Below, one piece after another: positions 7,284-15,359 of a stretch of 64,000 nt of DNA. How positions within the stretch are numbered: position 1 is the first letter of the stretch; each line of letters starts with the position of its first letter. Position numbers and translations under genes: made by a program. The DNA is from Acrocarpospora corrugata (GTDB taxonomy: Bacteria; Actinomycetota; Actinomycetes; Streptosporangiales; Streptosporangiaceae). Where the stretch lies: NCBI RefSeq assembly GCF_009687845.1, contig NZ_BLAD01000042.1, forward strand, positions 41,087 through 105,086, read 5' to 3'. The notes beneath the pieces are model-generated. The model had not been told where the DNA came from and searched no databases. It saw only the letters and a program-made list of their open reading frames with translations.

Positions 7284-8840
7284 TCATTCGACACCGATGA
7301 GCAGCGGGTATCCGCCCTGGCCGCCCTCGTGGTGGACGACCTCGACATCGGGCCGGGCCCGCTCCACGTGGTGCTGGACGGCGCGGGCCAGCCCGGGGGG
7401 CGCGCCGGCCCCGGAGACCAGGGTCACCAGCTCGCTGCTGGCCGACAGCAGGCGGTCGGCGACGTCGGCCGCGACCGCCGCGAGAGCCGTACCGATCAGG
7501 GCGACGTCGCCGTCGACCACGCCGAGCACGTCGCCGGGGCGGCAGAGCCCGGCGCTGGTCATGGCCTCCCGGTTGGCGATCCACACGTGCCCGTGCCGGG
7601 TATGCCCGGCCGCGTCCGTCATGGCCACCACGTCGTCGTCGAACCGCCGGAGCCGGTCGTGCACGGCCAGCGCGGCCAGTCCCTGCACAGAGGCCTTGGT
7701 GGGCAGCACGCTCACCCGCACGCCCTCGTCCCTGGCGATCTCGGCCGCCGCGACGGCCACCGCCCGCACGCCCGTGTCGTTGGGCAGCACCGCCACCTCG
7801 GCCCCGGCCTCCCTGATCGCCGCGAGCACCGCCGCCAGCGGCGGGCTCGACCCCGGCTCGCGGATCACGACCACGGCTCCGGCCCGCCGGAACAGCGCCG
7901 CCAGCCCCTCCCCCGCCGCCACCGCGACCACTCCGCGCCCGGGGCTCGGCTCGTGCGTGCGCCCGCCGAGATAGGCAACTTTGATCCGGTACGGCCGGCC
8001 GACCTCCAGGGCCGCCTCGATGGCCGCCCCGGCGTCGTCCACGTGCACATGCACGTTCCACAGCCCGTCCCCGCCGACGATCACCAGCGATTCGCCGAGC
8101 TCGTCCAGCTCCTCCCGGAGCCGGGCCACGGCGTCCTGACCGGCGTCCAGTAAGTACATGACCTCGTAACCCGGCCCGGCCTCGCTCATCAGGGTGATCT
8201 TCGTGGTGGGCGCGGGCACCTCGTGATGCTCCGCGTACGCCTCCGCGACCACCTCGGCCAGCGTCTCCAGAATGATCACCAGCCCGGCCGCGCCCGCGTC
8301 CACGACGCCGTTGCGGGCCAGCACCTCCAGCTGCCCGGTGGTCCGGCCCAGCGCCAGCCGCGCCTCCCTGGCGGCGGCGCCCACCACCTCGCCGAGCTCG
8401 CCGGTGGCGTCCCGCACGGCGTCGGCCACGGCGGCCAGCACGCTCAGCAGCGTGCCCTCGACCGGCCGCATCACCGCGGCCCTGGCCAGTTCGGCGGCCC
8501 TGACCAGGCCGTCCCGCAGATCCCGCCCCCGGCCCTCGGCCTCCGCGAGCACCTGCGCGAGCCCCCGGAACGCCTGGCTGACGATCACCCCGGAGTTGCC
8601 CCGCGCGCCGAGCAGCGCGCCATGGGCGAGCGCCTGCCAGGCCCGGCCGTCCTCGGCCTCGGGCAGCGCGTCCAGCGCCTCGGCCGCCGACAGCAGCGTG
8701 AGATGCAGGTTCGTGCCGGTGTCGCCGTCGGGCACCGGGAAGACGTTCAACGCGTCGATCTCCGCCCGGGACCGCCCCAGCGCGTCCGCCGACCGCCGCA
8801 CCCAGGACCGGACCGCGGCCGGATCGAGCACCTGCAACAT
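7284..8840 (-). CDS. DhaL/FakA-like (DAK2 domain) protein
   Basis: A 518-residue protein. The N-terminal ATP-binding DhaL domain (about 1-195) has NVFPVPDGDTGTNL and GARGNSGVIVSQ, whose aspartates bind Mg-ATP. The C-terminal half matches the FakA/YloV middle and C domains. In Firmicutes FakA is the fatty-acid kinase working with FakB (DegV) acyl carriers. No DegV gene is seen in this window, so the substrate here is inferred. The ATG at 8840 (MLQVLDPAAVRSW) follows AGGGGG and matches the DhaL start. Longer frames reach into the promoter region. It is divergent from rpmB and upstream of recG, a conserved arrangement. Confidence 0.88.
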   Translation of the reverse strand: MLQVLDPAAVRSWVRRSADALGRSRAEIDALNVFPVPDGDTGTNLHLTLLSAAEALDALPEAEDGRAWQALAHGALLGARGNSGVIVSQAFRGLAQVLAEAEGRGRDLRDGLVRAAELARAAVMRPVEGTLLSVLAAVADAVRDATGELGEVVGAAAREARLALGRTTGQLEVLARNGVVDAGAAGLVIILETLAEVVAEAYAEHHEVPAPTTKITLMSEAGPGYEVMYLLDAGQDAVARLREELDELGESLVIVGGDGLWNVHVHVDDAGAAIEAALEVGRPYRIKVAYLGGRTHEPSPGRGVVAVAAGEGLAALFRRAGAVVVIREPGSSPPLAAVLAAIREAGAEVAVLPNDTGVRAVAVAAAEIARDEGVRVSVLPTKASVQGLAALAVHDRLRRFDDDVVAMTDAAGHTRHGHVWIANREAMTSAGLCRPGDVLGVVDGDVALIGTALAAVAADVADRLLSASSELVTLVSGAGAPPGLARAVQHHVERARPDVEVVHHEGGQGGYPLLIGVE

Positions 8841-9073
8841 GACCGGCCCCCTGTGTCCCGACCGCCACCACCGGCCACCCGGGTTACTCCGCCGATGCGC
8901 TACCGTTGGCCGGTACGAGATTATCCGGTCCGCTGAGCCGCCGTTTGGCGTCGTGTCGGCTGGCATCGGCTATTCTTGTGTGGCTAGCCGGTTGTCCCGG
9001 CATGCTCGGATGAGCCGCTTTTCGGCAGGCCGGGCCGTATCGACTGATCCAGGACTCTGAAGGAGCGATGACC

Positions 9074-9259
9074 GTGGCTTCCGTCTGCGACATCTGCGCT
9101 AAGAAGCCGATTTTCGGCAACAACGTCTCCCACTCGCACCGCCGTACCCGGCGCAACTGGAAGCCGAACATCCAGACCGTCCGCGCGACGGTCAACGGGA
9201 CGCCGAAGCGGCTCAACGTGTGCACCTCCTGCATCAAGGCAGGCAAGGTCACCCGCTAG
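9074..9259 (+). CDS. rpmB: 50S ribosomal protein L28
   Basis: A 61-residue ribosomal protein starting [17 protein letters not shown] and continuing with the family core [16 protein letters not shown]. Two cysteines near the N-terminus and two near the C-terminus (CTSC) make this the zinc-binding form. The GTG at 9074 is preferred over the ATG at 9068 because GAAGGAG (9059-9065) is 8 bases from GTG but only 2 from ATG. The promoter probably lies in 8841-9058, shared with the divergent DhaL gene. TATTCT at 8971 is a possible -10, but I cannot place a good -35. Confidence 0.95.
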   Translation: MASVCDICAKKPIFGNNVSHSHRRTRRNWKPNIQTVRATVNGTPKRLNVCTSCIKAGKVTR

Positions 9260-9276
9260 CCCCCACGTTCTTCCCG

Positions 9277-9303
9277 AGCCCGCCACCCACCGGGTGGCGG
9301 GCT
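9277..9303. terminator. Shared terminator between rpmB and thiD
   Basis: A perfect 12-bp stem (9277-9288 with 9292-9303) and a 3-nt loop fill the 57-base gap between two convergent stop codons. T-runs are short on both sides. Its position suggests it ends transcription from both directions. Confidence 0.75.
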
Positions 9304-9316
9304 TCGTGCTGCCCGC

Positions 9317-10102
9317 TCAGCGCCAGCGCCAGGCGTGGTCCACCGGGCCGATTCCGGCGCCCAGCGGGAAGCCGTGCGCGATCGCGCCGGTGACGTAGGT
9401 CTTGGCCCGCTCGACCGCGGTGGGGACGTCGTCGCCGAAGGCCAGCCGGCTGGCGATGGCGGAGGCCAGGGTGCAGCCGGTGCCGTGGGTGTGGCGGTTG
9501 TCCAGCCGTTCGGCGCGGTAGCGGTGCTCGGTGCTGCCGTCGGTGAGGAGGTCGACCGGGTCGCCCGGCAGGTGGCCGCCCTTGATCAGGGCCCAGCGCG
9601 GGCCCAGTTCGAGCACGGCGTCGGCGGCGCGGCGGAGGTCGTCCTCGCCCTCGACCTTGACGCCGGTGAGCTGTTCGACCTCCCAGAGGTTGGGGGTGAC
9701 GACGGTGGCGGTCGGCAGCAGGCGGGATTTCACCGTGCCGACGGCCTCGGGGGCGAGCAGCGAGTCGCCGTGTTTGGACACCCCGACGGGGTCGACCACC
9801 ACGGGGGCGGACAGTTCGGCGAGGAATTCCGCGACCGTCTCCACCAGGATCGGGGAGGCCAGCATGCCGGTCTTCACGGCCTGCACGCCGATGTCCCGGA
9901 GAACCGAATTCAGCTGGGCCCTTACCGCCTCGGCGGGGAGTTCCCAATAGCCCTGCACGCCGATCGAGTTCTGCGCGGTCACGGCGGCGATCACGCTCAT
10001 CCCGTGGGTTCCGAGCGCCAGCATCGTCTTCAGGTCGGCCTGGATGCCCGCCCCGCCGCCGGAGTCCGAGCCGGCGATCGTCAGCACACGCGGAGGAGTC
10101 AT
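9317..10102 (-). CDS. thiD: Hydroxymethylpyrimidine/phosphomethylpyrimidine kinase
   Basis: Phosphorylates HMP and HMP-phosphate for thiamine synthesis. The 261-residue ribokinase-fold protein opens with [21 protein letters not shown] and ends with the anion-hole motif [13 protein letters not shown], whose GTGC signature is diagnostic. The start at 10102 (MTPPRVL) is conventional. A nearby in-frame ATG at 10111 is possible, and GGAGG overlaps the two. It converges on rpmB and follows the DUF397 gene by 26 bases. It is about 3.5 kb from thiL, the last kinase of the same pathway. Confidence 0.95.
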   Translation of the reverse strand: MTPPRVLTIAGSDSGGGAGIQADLKTMLALGTHGMSVIAAVTAQNSIGVQGYWELPAEAVRAQLNSVLRDIGVQAVKTGMLASPILVETVAEFLAELSAPVVVDPVGVSKHGDSLLAPEAVGTVKSRLLPTATVVTPNLWEVEQLTGVKVEGEDDLRRAADAVLELGPRWALIKGGHLPGDPVDLLTDGSTEHRYRAERLDNRHTHGTGCTLASAIASRLAFGDDVPTAVERAKTYVTGAIAHGFPLGAGIGPVDHAWRWR

Positions 10103-10128
10103 GTCCTCCATCCAACCAGGTGCTCCCG

Positions 10129-10353
10129 TCACCTGAAGAAGTCGAACTCGCCGTCCTTCACGCCGCCGACGAAGGCTTCCCATTCGGCCCGGCTGTAGAT
10201 GATCACTTCGCCGTCACGGTGCCGGCTGTGCCGGACGGCCACCCGGTCACTGCCGTCGTCCAGCGGGCCCACCTCAACGCACTGCCCGCCGCCGTTCGAG
10301 CTCCTTGAACTGATGTGCCATGCGACACCCCCGAGTTCGTCCGCCGCACTCAT
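10129..10353 (-). CDS. DUF397 domain protein
   Basis: A 74-residue protein consisting of a single DUF397 domain: [18 protein letters not shown], a [14 protein letters not shown] strand and [15 protein letters not shown]. Such small proteins occur in large numbers in actinomycetes, nearly always beside an XRE/DUF5753 regulator, as here (stop of the regulator 20 bases upstream). In Streptomyces, whiJ- and abaA-type loci use this pairing in developmental control, the small protein probably acting as an antagonist or partner of the HTH protein. The exact role here is unknown. Confidence 0.92.
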   Translation of the reverse strand: MSAADELGGVAWHISSRSSNGGGQCVEVGPLDDGSDRVAVRHSRHRDGEVIIYSRAEWEAFVGGVKDGEFDFFR

Positions 10354-10373
10354 CCCGCGTCCCTCCGTGTCCC

Positions 10374-11228
10374 CTACCCAAAGCGCCTCGCGGCGTTCCG
10401 TATGAGCTTCGCTGATTCGGCCGGAACAAGAGTTTTTGTTTGAATCGAATCATATGCCCGCATGAAATTGTCAGCATTGTCGGCTTCAGCGTAGACAGCG
10501 CCGCCGCGGGTTTCGGCATAGGCCACATCGGGATATGGGTCTGGCATATCAAAGATCAGAAAACCACCCTCGGGACTCGCGTGCGCGCCTGCGTTGAACG
10601 GGACGATTCGGACGGCCACATCGGGGCGTTCTGTCGCCGCGGCGAGGTGTCTCAGCTGGGCGGACATCACTTTGGGACCGCCGATAATCCGATGCATGAG
10701 AGCTTCGTCGAGGATCATTTCGATGCGCGGATGGGGTTCGAATTCGAGCATCTTTTGCCTGTCCATCCGGAACTCCAGCCATTGCTGAATCCGTTCGGGA
10801 TGAGCGCCGGCGTCACTTGCCGTAATGACGGCGGAGGCGTACTCACGGGTCTGAAAGAGGCCGGGAATGACCATCGGCTCATAGATGCGGATTCGCTCGG
10901 CGCGGGACTCCAGCCAGGCGCGGTCGAGCATGCCGCCGAGAGCCTCCGGGGTGTAACCGTCCCACCAGCCGGTCTGCCAGACTTCGCGGCTGAGGCGTTC
11001 CATTCCCTCGCGTTTGGTCTCGTCGTTGATGCCGTACAGGTTGAGCAGGGCAATCACGTCGGGAGTGCGGGCGGGGACCAGGCCGCCTTCGATGCGGCTG
11101 ATGGTGGCCGGGTCGCGCTGGATGTACTCGCCGGCGTCCCGCAGGGTGAGTTTGGCGGCTTCGCGGAGCTCCCGGAGTTGTTTGCCGAGCCACTGGGTTC
11201 GTAGCGTCGGGCCTCTTCTGCCGGCCAT
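10374..11228 (-). CDS. XRE-family regulator with DUF5753 domain
   Basis: A 284-residue putative DNA-binding regulator. The N-terminal helix-turn-helix (about residues 12-70) contains LRELREAAKLTLRDAGEY and RDPATISRIEGG. The rest is the DUF5753 effector domain, with the typical YEPMVIPGLFQTREYA segment at about 116-130. Together with the adjacent DUF397 gene it forms a WhiJ-like pair. The ATG at 11228 follows GAAGGG. A CAAATCT-N10-AGATTTG palindrome starts 30 bases upstream and probably serves as its own operator. Similar pairs are numerous and often variable between strains. Confidence 0.92.
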   Translation of the reverse strand: MAGRRGPTLRTQWLGKQLRELREAAKLTLRDAGEYIQRDPATISRIEGGLVPARTPDVIALLNLYGINDETKREGMERLSREVWQTGWWDGYTPEALGGMLDRAWLESRAERIRIYEPMVIPGLFQTREYASAVITASDAGAHPERIQQWLEFRMDRQKMLEFEPHPRIEMILDEALMHRIIGGPKVMSAQLRHLAAATERPDVAVRIVPFNAGAHASPEGGFLIFDMPDPYPDVAYAETRGGAVYAEADNADNFMRAYDSIQTKTLVPAESAKLIRNAARRFG

Positions 11229-11257
11229 TGCGAAACCGCCCTTCTCAAATTAAGCGG

Positions 11258-11281
11258 CAAATCTGGGTGCGGCCAGATTTG
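11258..11281 (-). promoter_or_regulatory. Putative operator of the XRE/DUF397 pair
   Basis: Perfect 7-bp inverted repeat CAAATCT (11258-11264) and AGATTTG (11275-11281) with a 10-base spacer, one helical turn plus the arm length apart, lying 30-53 bases before the regulator start. AT-rich in a GC-rich setting. The rest of 11282-11441 shows no gene. Confidence 0.55.
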
Positions 11282-11441
11282 TGTTGTGCAAGTTTGCGTG
11301 ACACTTGATCCGATGTCAGGTTATCAATGGATCAACGTGACGCTCAGCATTCTCCGGAAAGCGGACAGGAATCGGAACCATTTCGGCTTGATTCCTTTCT
11401 CGGAATCCAGAATTCGGCGGGCCGAAAGGGGAACTCCCGGC

Positions 11442-12323
11442 TCATAAAGCCCGCACGGCCGCCAGCCGGGCCGCCAGGGCGTCCACTTCGGCGTCCTCGG
11501 GAAAGCGGACGCGGGGCCACCAGGGCGGGACGGGCTGGCCAGGGACGCCGCCGAGGATTCCGCCGACGATGGCGGCGACGGTGTCGGTGTCACCGCCCAG
11601 GGTCACCGCGTGGATCTGGGCGGCCACCAGATCGGTGGAGTGCCGGATGGAGTGCACGACCGCGGCGACGGTGGTGGCGGCCTCGGTCGGGATGCCCGCG
11701 AGCGGCGGGGTCCAGGTGCCGGCGGCGGCCCGGCGGACCGCCTCGAACTCGGCGAGGCCGAGGTGGTCGGCCTCGGCGACGGCGGCGGGCAGGATCCCGG
11801 TGGCGTCGTCGAGGGCTTGGCTGGCCATGGCGGAGACGATCGAGGCCGCGCCGATGGCGACGGGGTGCGGGTGCGTGCCCCCGGAGAGTTCGGTCACCAG
11901 GGCCCGGCGGCGCGCGGGGTCGCCGGGCGGTACCACCCAGCCGGCGGGCGCGATCCGCATCGCCGCACCATTGGTGGCCCGGCCTTGAGGCGATATTTCC
12001 GGTAATGGCTCCCCGGCGGCGAAGTTTCTGAGGGCGCGCCGGGTGGTCGAACCCATACCGCGGATCTGATCGGCCTCGGCGGCGAGGCGGCGCAGGAACT
12101 CCCCGGCGGTCGGCGTCGCCTCCCCGGCCAGCAGGCGGGCGACGATCATCAGCTGGCTGGTGTCGTCGGAGGTCGTGCCGGCGGGCCAGCCCCGGCTGGA
12201 CGGCAGGTCGAACAGCCGGTCCCGGTCGACGCGCTCGGGCGGGGCGGTCTCCCACGGCACCCCGAGCGCGTCTCCGGCTACCGCACCGCGAATCGCCGCC
12301 GCCACCTGTCGCGTGATGGTCAC
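11442..12323 (-). CDS. ADP-ribosylglycohydrolase family protein
   Basis: A 293-residue DraG/ARH-like enzyme expected to cleave ADP-ribose from proteins or other acceptors using two metal ions. Metal-site motifs are present: TTSDDTSQL near residue 50 and GGDTDTVAAIVG near 250, with GDALGVPWE at the N-terminus. The GTG at 12323 starts two bases after the stop of the upstream membrane-protein gene, so the two are likely co-translated. The longer frame to 12377 overlaps that gene and lacks family similarity. No ADP-ribosyltransferase is recognised nearby, so the substrate is unknown. Confidence 0.88.
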   Translation of the reverse strand: MTITRQVAAAIRGAVAGDALGVPWETAPPERVDRDRLFDLPSSRGWPAGTTSDDTSQLMIVARLLAGEATPTAGEFLRRLAAEADQIRGMGSTTRRALRNFAAGEPLPEISPQGRATNGAAMRIAPAGWVVPPGDPARRRALVTELSGGTHPHPVAIGAASIVSAMASQALDDATGILPAAVAEADHLGLAEFEAVRRAAAGTWTPPLAGIPTEAATTVAAVVHSIRHSTDLVAAQIHAVTLGGDTDTVAAIVGGILGGVPGQPVPPWWPRVRFPEDAEVDALAARLAAVRAL

Positions 12324-12325
12324 GG

Positions 12326-13618
12326 TCAGAGCGTGGGGGGCGCCGCGATGGCGCAGTCGCCACCGGTCAGAACGCACTCACTGGGCGGGGTGGGGCTGCC
12401 GCTGGCGATCACGTCCACGATCAGCTCCTCCCCGGCCACCAGCGGCACGAGGGACGAGAGGATGAGCTGCCCGTTCCTGACCTCGAACTGCGCGCCCTCG
12501 ACGGTGAGGATCTCGCCGCTGACGGGGATGCGCACCCGGAGGTCGGCGATGTCGTCGCTCCCGCTCTGCACGATGATGCGGGCGCTGTAACCGTCGAAGT
12601 CCTCCTGGGTCACTTCGAAGGCGACCGTGACCGAGGGGACCGCCAGCCGCAGCGCGTTCTGGTCGGGCTCGTCGTTGCTCACCGGACCGTCGCCCTCTTC
12701 GAGGGCGGTTCCCGCGCCGGTCGGCACGTCGTCCTCGGTGGGCGTGGGCGTGGCCGTCTTCTTGGCCTTCGGCGACGCGGTACGGCTCGGCGTGGGTTTC
12801 GCCTGCACGACCGGCACACTCGCCTTCGGCGTGGGCTTCGCCTTGTCGGCCGGCGGCGAATCAGCGGGCGAGTCGGCGGGCGAGTCCTCCGGCGTGGCGA
12901 AATCGGTCGCCGACGGCTGCGGCACGGCCGGGGCGGCCCCGCACCGCGCGGGCTCACACGTGGCCGCGGGCGCCTCGAAGACCAGGTCGGTACGGTCCCC
13001 GACCAGCCTTACTCCCGCGAACGTGACCCCCACCGCCACCAGCACCGACAGCCCGGACAGCAGCGCGGTCCGCCCGAACCGGCTCCGCGCCCCTGGCTCG
13101 GCGAACACCTCCGGCCCGCTGTCCCGCTTCCCGGACAGCTCCACGGCGACCCCGGAATCCGGCCACCGATAGCTGACCTCGGCCTGCGGCGCCAGTTGCG
13201 GATCGGCCCGCGTCGCCTCGCCGTCGCCGACCGGCGGCGTGCCCGGCCCGAATCCCGCCGCCTCGGGAAGCCCCGGCTCGTACGGGTTCGGCCGCGCCTT
13301 GCGCCGGAACGGCGTCACCACGCTCCGCTCGGTCGGCGCGGCCTCGACCGGCGGCGTGCGCTTGGGCGGGAGGTCCCACCGGTAGGCCGGGTGGATGGCG
13401 GGACGGTCCTCGTCGGCGGGCGGCTGAGCGGTGTCCTCCGGCCAGCGGTAGGTGAGCTCGGGCCCGTCTCCGGTCAGGTGCCCGAGCCACCGCTCGAACC
13501 CCTCGGGTGATTCTGGGGAAATGTGCTGGTCAGCTGTGGCGTCCGCGGCCGTGCGGGGATGGTCGGCATTGGGGTTGTCCCCATCACCGCTATCTCGTCC
13601 AGTCCTGTGACGACCCAT
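12326..13618 (-). CDS. Single-pass membrane protein with YRW motifs and extracellular beta domain
   Basis: 430 residues, function unrecognised. Residues 1-183 are hydrophilic and Pro-rich, probably cytosolic and disordered, and contain three spaced YRW motifs (57-59, 79-81, 150-152). A transmembrane helix spans about 184-203. Outside it come two cysteines (221, 226), then a long Pro/Thr/Ser/Lys linker (about 230-300) rich in PTP and PADSP repeats. The last ~110 residues form a Val-rich domain that resembles a beta-sandwich or carbohydrate-binding fold, with two more cysteines near the end. The gene is translationally linked to the ADP-ribosylglycohydrolase downstream. Confidence 0.8.
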   Translation of the reverse strand: MGRHRTGRDSGDGDNPNADHPRTAADATADQHISPESPEGFERWLGHLTGDGPELTYRWPEDTAQPPADEDRPAIHPAYRWDLPPKRTPPVEAAPTERSVVTPFRRKARPNPYEPGLPEAAGFGPGTPPVGDGEATRADPQLAPQAEVSYRWPDSGVAVELSGKRDSGPEVFAEPGARSRFGRTALLSGLSVLVAVGVTFAGVRLVGDRTDLVFEAPAATCEPARCGAAPAVPQPSATDFATPEDSPADSPADSPPADKAKPTPKASVPVVQAKPTPSRTASPKAKKTATPTPTEDDVPTGAGTALEEGDGPVSNDEPDQNALRLAVPSVTVAFEVTQEDFDGYSARIIVQSGSDDIADLRVRIPVSGEILTVEGAQFEVRNGQLILSSLVPLVAGEELIVDVIASGSPTPPSECVLTGGDCAIAAPPTL

Positions 13619-13688
13619 GACGGTCCTTCCTGTTGGCGACCGTCATACTTCATAACAGATCTAAAACGCCTTTGTCACAAATTTCACA

Positions 13689-14633
13689 TCATCCCCTGAA
13701 GTGATCCCAGCCCCCGGGAGCCTCCGCACGGCCTTTGACCTGCACATTCTGGCCGGGAACGACTTCTCCGACGATTCGCCACTCGGGCGGGAGCCGTACC
13801 TCGGGCGGGAAGACGGCCGCGAGCGCGTGGTCCTCGCCGCCGGTGAGAATCCAGTCGAGCGGATCAACGCCCAGGTAGGCGGCCGCCGCGCCGAGCAGCG
13901 CGGGAACGTGGAACGAGTCAGGCTCCAGCACTATCCCGGTCCCGCTGGCCTTGGCGATGTGGCCGAGATCCTGCACCAGGCCGTCGCTGACGTCCATCAT
14001 GGCGGTCGCCCCGAGTGCCGCCGCCCTGGGTCCTTCGGCGTAGGGCGGCTCCGGGCGTCGGTGCGCGCGGAGCAGCTCCTCGAAGGAGTCCACCGCGACC
14101 CCGCCGGACAGCAGCGCGAGCCCGGCCGCCGCGTACCCGAGCCGACCGGCGACGGCGACCTGGTCCCCCGGCCGGGCGCCAGAACGGGTGATCGGTGCGA
14201 TTCCGCCGAGATCTCCCAAAGCCGTAACTCCCAGCACGATCATGGGTGAGCTGGCGATGTCACCCCCCGCGACGCTCGTTCCCACCAGGCCGCATTCGTC
14301 ACGGAACCCGTCGGTGAGCTCGTCCAGCCACGCGATCGGCGTGTCCGCGGGCATGCCCAACCCCACGAACAGCCCCGTGGGAGTCGCGCCCATGGCAACG
14401 ATGTCGGAAAGATTCTGCGCTGCCGCTTTACGACCGATTTCGTAGCCGCTGGACCAATCACGGCGGAAGTGTCTACCCTCAAGGAGCAGATCCGTCGTCA
14501 CGACCACGCGTCGATCGGGCGCTGCCAGGACCGCGGCGTCATCACCTGGGCCGAGCAGCACCGACGCACTGTGGGACAGACGCCCCGCAATGCGGCCAAC
14601 AACACCGAATTCGCCTAGTTCTCCGACTGTGAT
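13689..14633 (-). CDS. thiL: Thiamine-monophosphate kinase, apparent ATC start
   Basis: Converts thiamine phosphate to the diphosphate cofactor. Family motifs are clear: GPGDDAAV, VVTTDLLLEGRHF, MDVSDGLVQDL and TGGEDHALAAVF. The homologous N-terminus continues upstream of the first standard start (GTG at 14561) as TVGELGEFGVVGRI, which is typical ThiL. The only codon in register after an ideal AGGAGG is ATC at 14633, six bases downstream, giving 314 residues, the normal length. A GTG nearby is out of frame and stops after seven codons. ATC initiation, or a base error at that position, is the best explanation. The frame and identity are certain; the start is not. Confidence 0.9.
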   Translation of the reverse strand: MTVGELGEFGVVGRIAGRLSHSASVLLGPGDDAAVLAAPDRRVVVTTDLLLEGRHFRRDWSSGYEIGRKAAAQNLSDIVAMGATPTGLFVGLGMPADTPIAWLDELTDGFRDECGLVGTSVAGGDIASSPMIVLGVTALGDLGGIAPITRSGARPGDQVAVAGRLGYAAAGLALLSGGVAVDSFEELLRAHRRPEPPYAEGPRAAALGATAMMDVSDGLVQDLGHIAKASGTGIVLEPDSFHVPALLGAAAAYLGVDPLDWILTGGEDHALAAVFPPEVRLPPEWRIVGEVVPGQNVQVKGRAEAPGGWDHFRG

Positions 14634-14697
14634 GTCACACCTCCTGGTGTTCGGGGTACGTTGACCTTTCGGTGGTGATCAATCCCGGGAGGACCTG

Positions 14698-14931
14698 ATG
14701 GTGCAGGCCTACATCCTTATCCAGACCGAGGTCGGCAAGGCCGCAGCCGTGGCGGCCGCGATCGCCAAGATTCCCGGTGTCACGCAGGCCGAGGACGTCA
14801 CCGGTCCGTACGACGTGATCGTCCGGGCCGAAGCCCGCAACGTCGACGAACTCGGCAAGCTCGTGGTGGCCCAGATCCAGGCCGTGGACGGGATCACGCG
14901 AACGCTGACCTGCCCGATTGTCCATATTTGA
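14698..14931 (+). CDS. Stand-alone Lrp/AsnC ligand-binding domain protein
   Basis: A 77-residue protein consisting only of the RAM (ACT-like) effector domain of Lrp/AsnC regulators: AYILIQTEVGK, the VTGPYDVIVRAEA strand and an ending in TCPIVHI. It lacks a helix-turn-helix, so it cannot bind DNA by itself. Such proteins form dimers or higher oligomers and may bind amino acids. GGGAGG lies 5 bases before the ATG. It is divergent from thiL and its stop overlaps the next gene start (TTGA), a conserved cluster in actinobacteria. Confidence 0.9.
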   Translation: MVQAYILIQTEVGKAAAVAAAIAKIPGVTQAEDVTGPYDVIVRAEARNVDELGKLVVAQIQAVDGITRTLTCPIVHI

Positions 14932-15359
14932 GATTCTTGGTGAAGTCACTGGCCGCCCTGCTCCTGGTGCTCGTGGCCGCGTGCTCCAGCGCCGTACGGG
15001 TGACACCGCCGAGCCCGCAGGGTCCGGCGGCGGCCGCGTGTGAGCGGCTGGCCAACCAGCTGCCCCGGGAACTGGACGGGGAGCCCCGGGTGGCGTCGGA
15101 ACCGCCGTCGCCCTACGTGGCGGTCTGGGGGGCCGGGCAGATCACGCTGCGCTGCGGCGTGCGGCGTCCGGCGGCGATGGCCCCGACCGACACGGTGAAC
15201 GACGTCAACGGGGTCGCCTGGTACGCGGACCCGTACAAGCCCACCCTGTTCACGGCGGTGAACCGGGAGGCGTACATCGAGGTGACGATCTCGGTCATCC
15301 ATCAGCCGGGCAACGTCCTGGTGCAGCTCGCGGACCCGATCAAGGCCGCGGTCCCCTAA
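14928..15359 (+). CDS. DUF3515 lipoprotein
   Basis: A 143-residue actinobacterial DUF3515 protein. It has a hydrophobic signal segment (AALLLVLV) ending in the lipobox LVAAC, so it is probably exported and lipid-anchored. Two further cysteines (in AACERL and LRCGV) could form a disulfide. The TTG at 14928 overlaps the preceding stop. A GTG at 14940 would give a shorter signal peptide and is equally possible. Function is unknown. Its place between the Lrp-like gene and ddl is common to many actinomycetes. Its stop overlaps the convergent ddl stop. Confidence 0.85.
   Translation: MRFLVKSLAALLLVLVAACSSAVRVTPPSPQGPAAAACERLANQLPRELDGEPRVASEPPSPYVAVWGAGQITLRCGVRRPAAMAPTDTVNDVNGVAWYADPYKPTLFTAVNREAYIEVTISVIHQPGNVLVQLADPIKAAVP

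Noticed and set aside
9249-10115. Minus-strand frame overlapping thiD
   Set aside because: Arg-rich shadow of thiD, which has clear ThiD motifs ([13 protein letters not shown] and GTGC) in its own frame.
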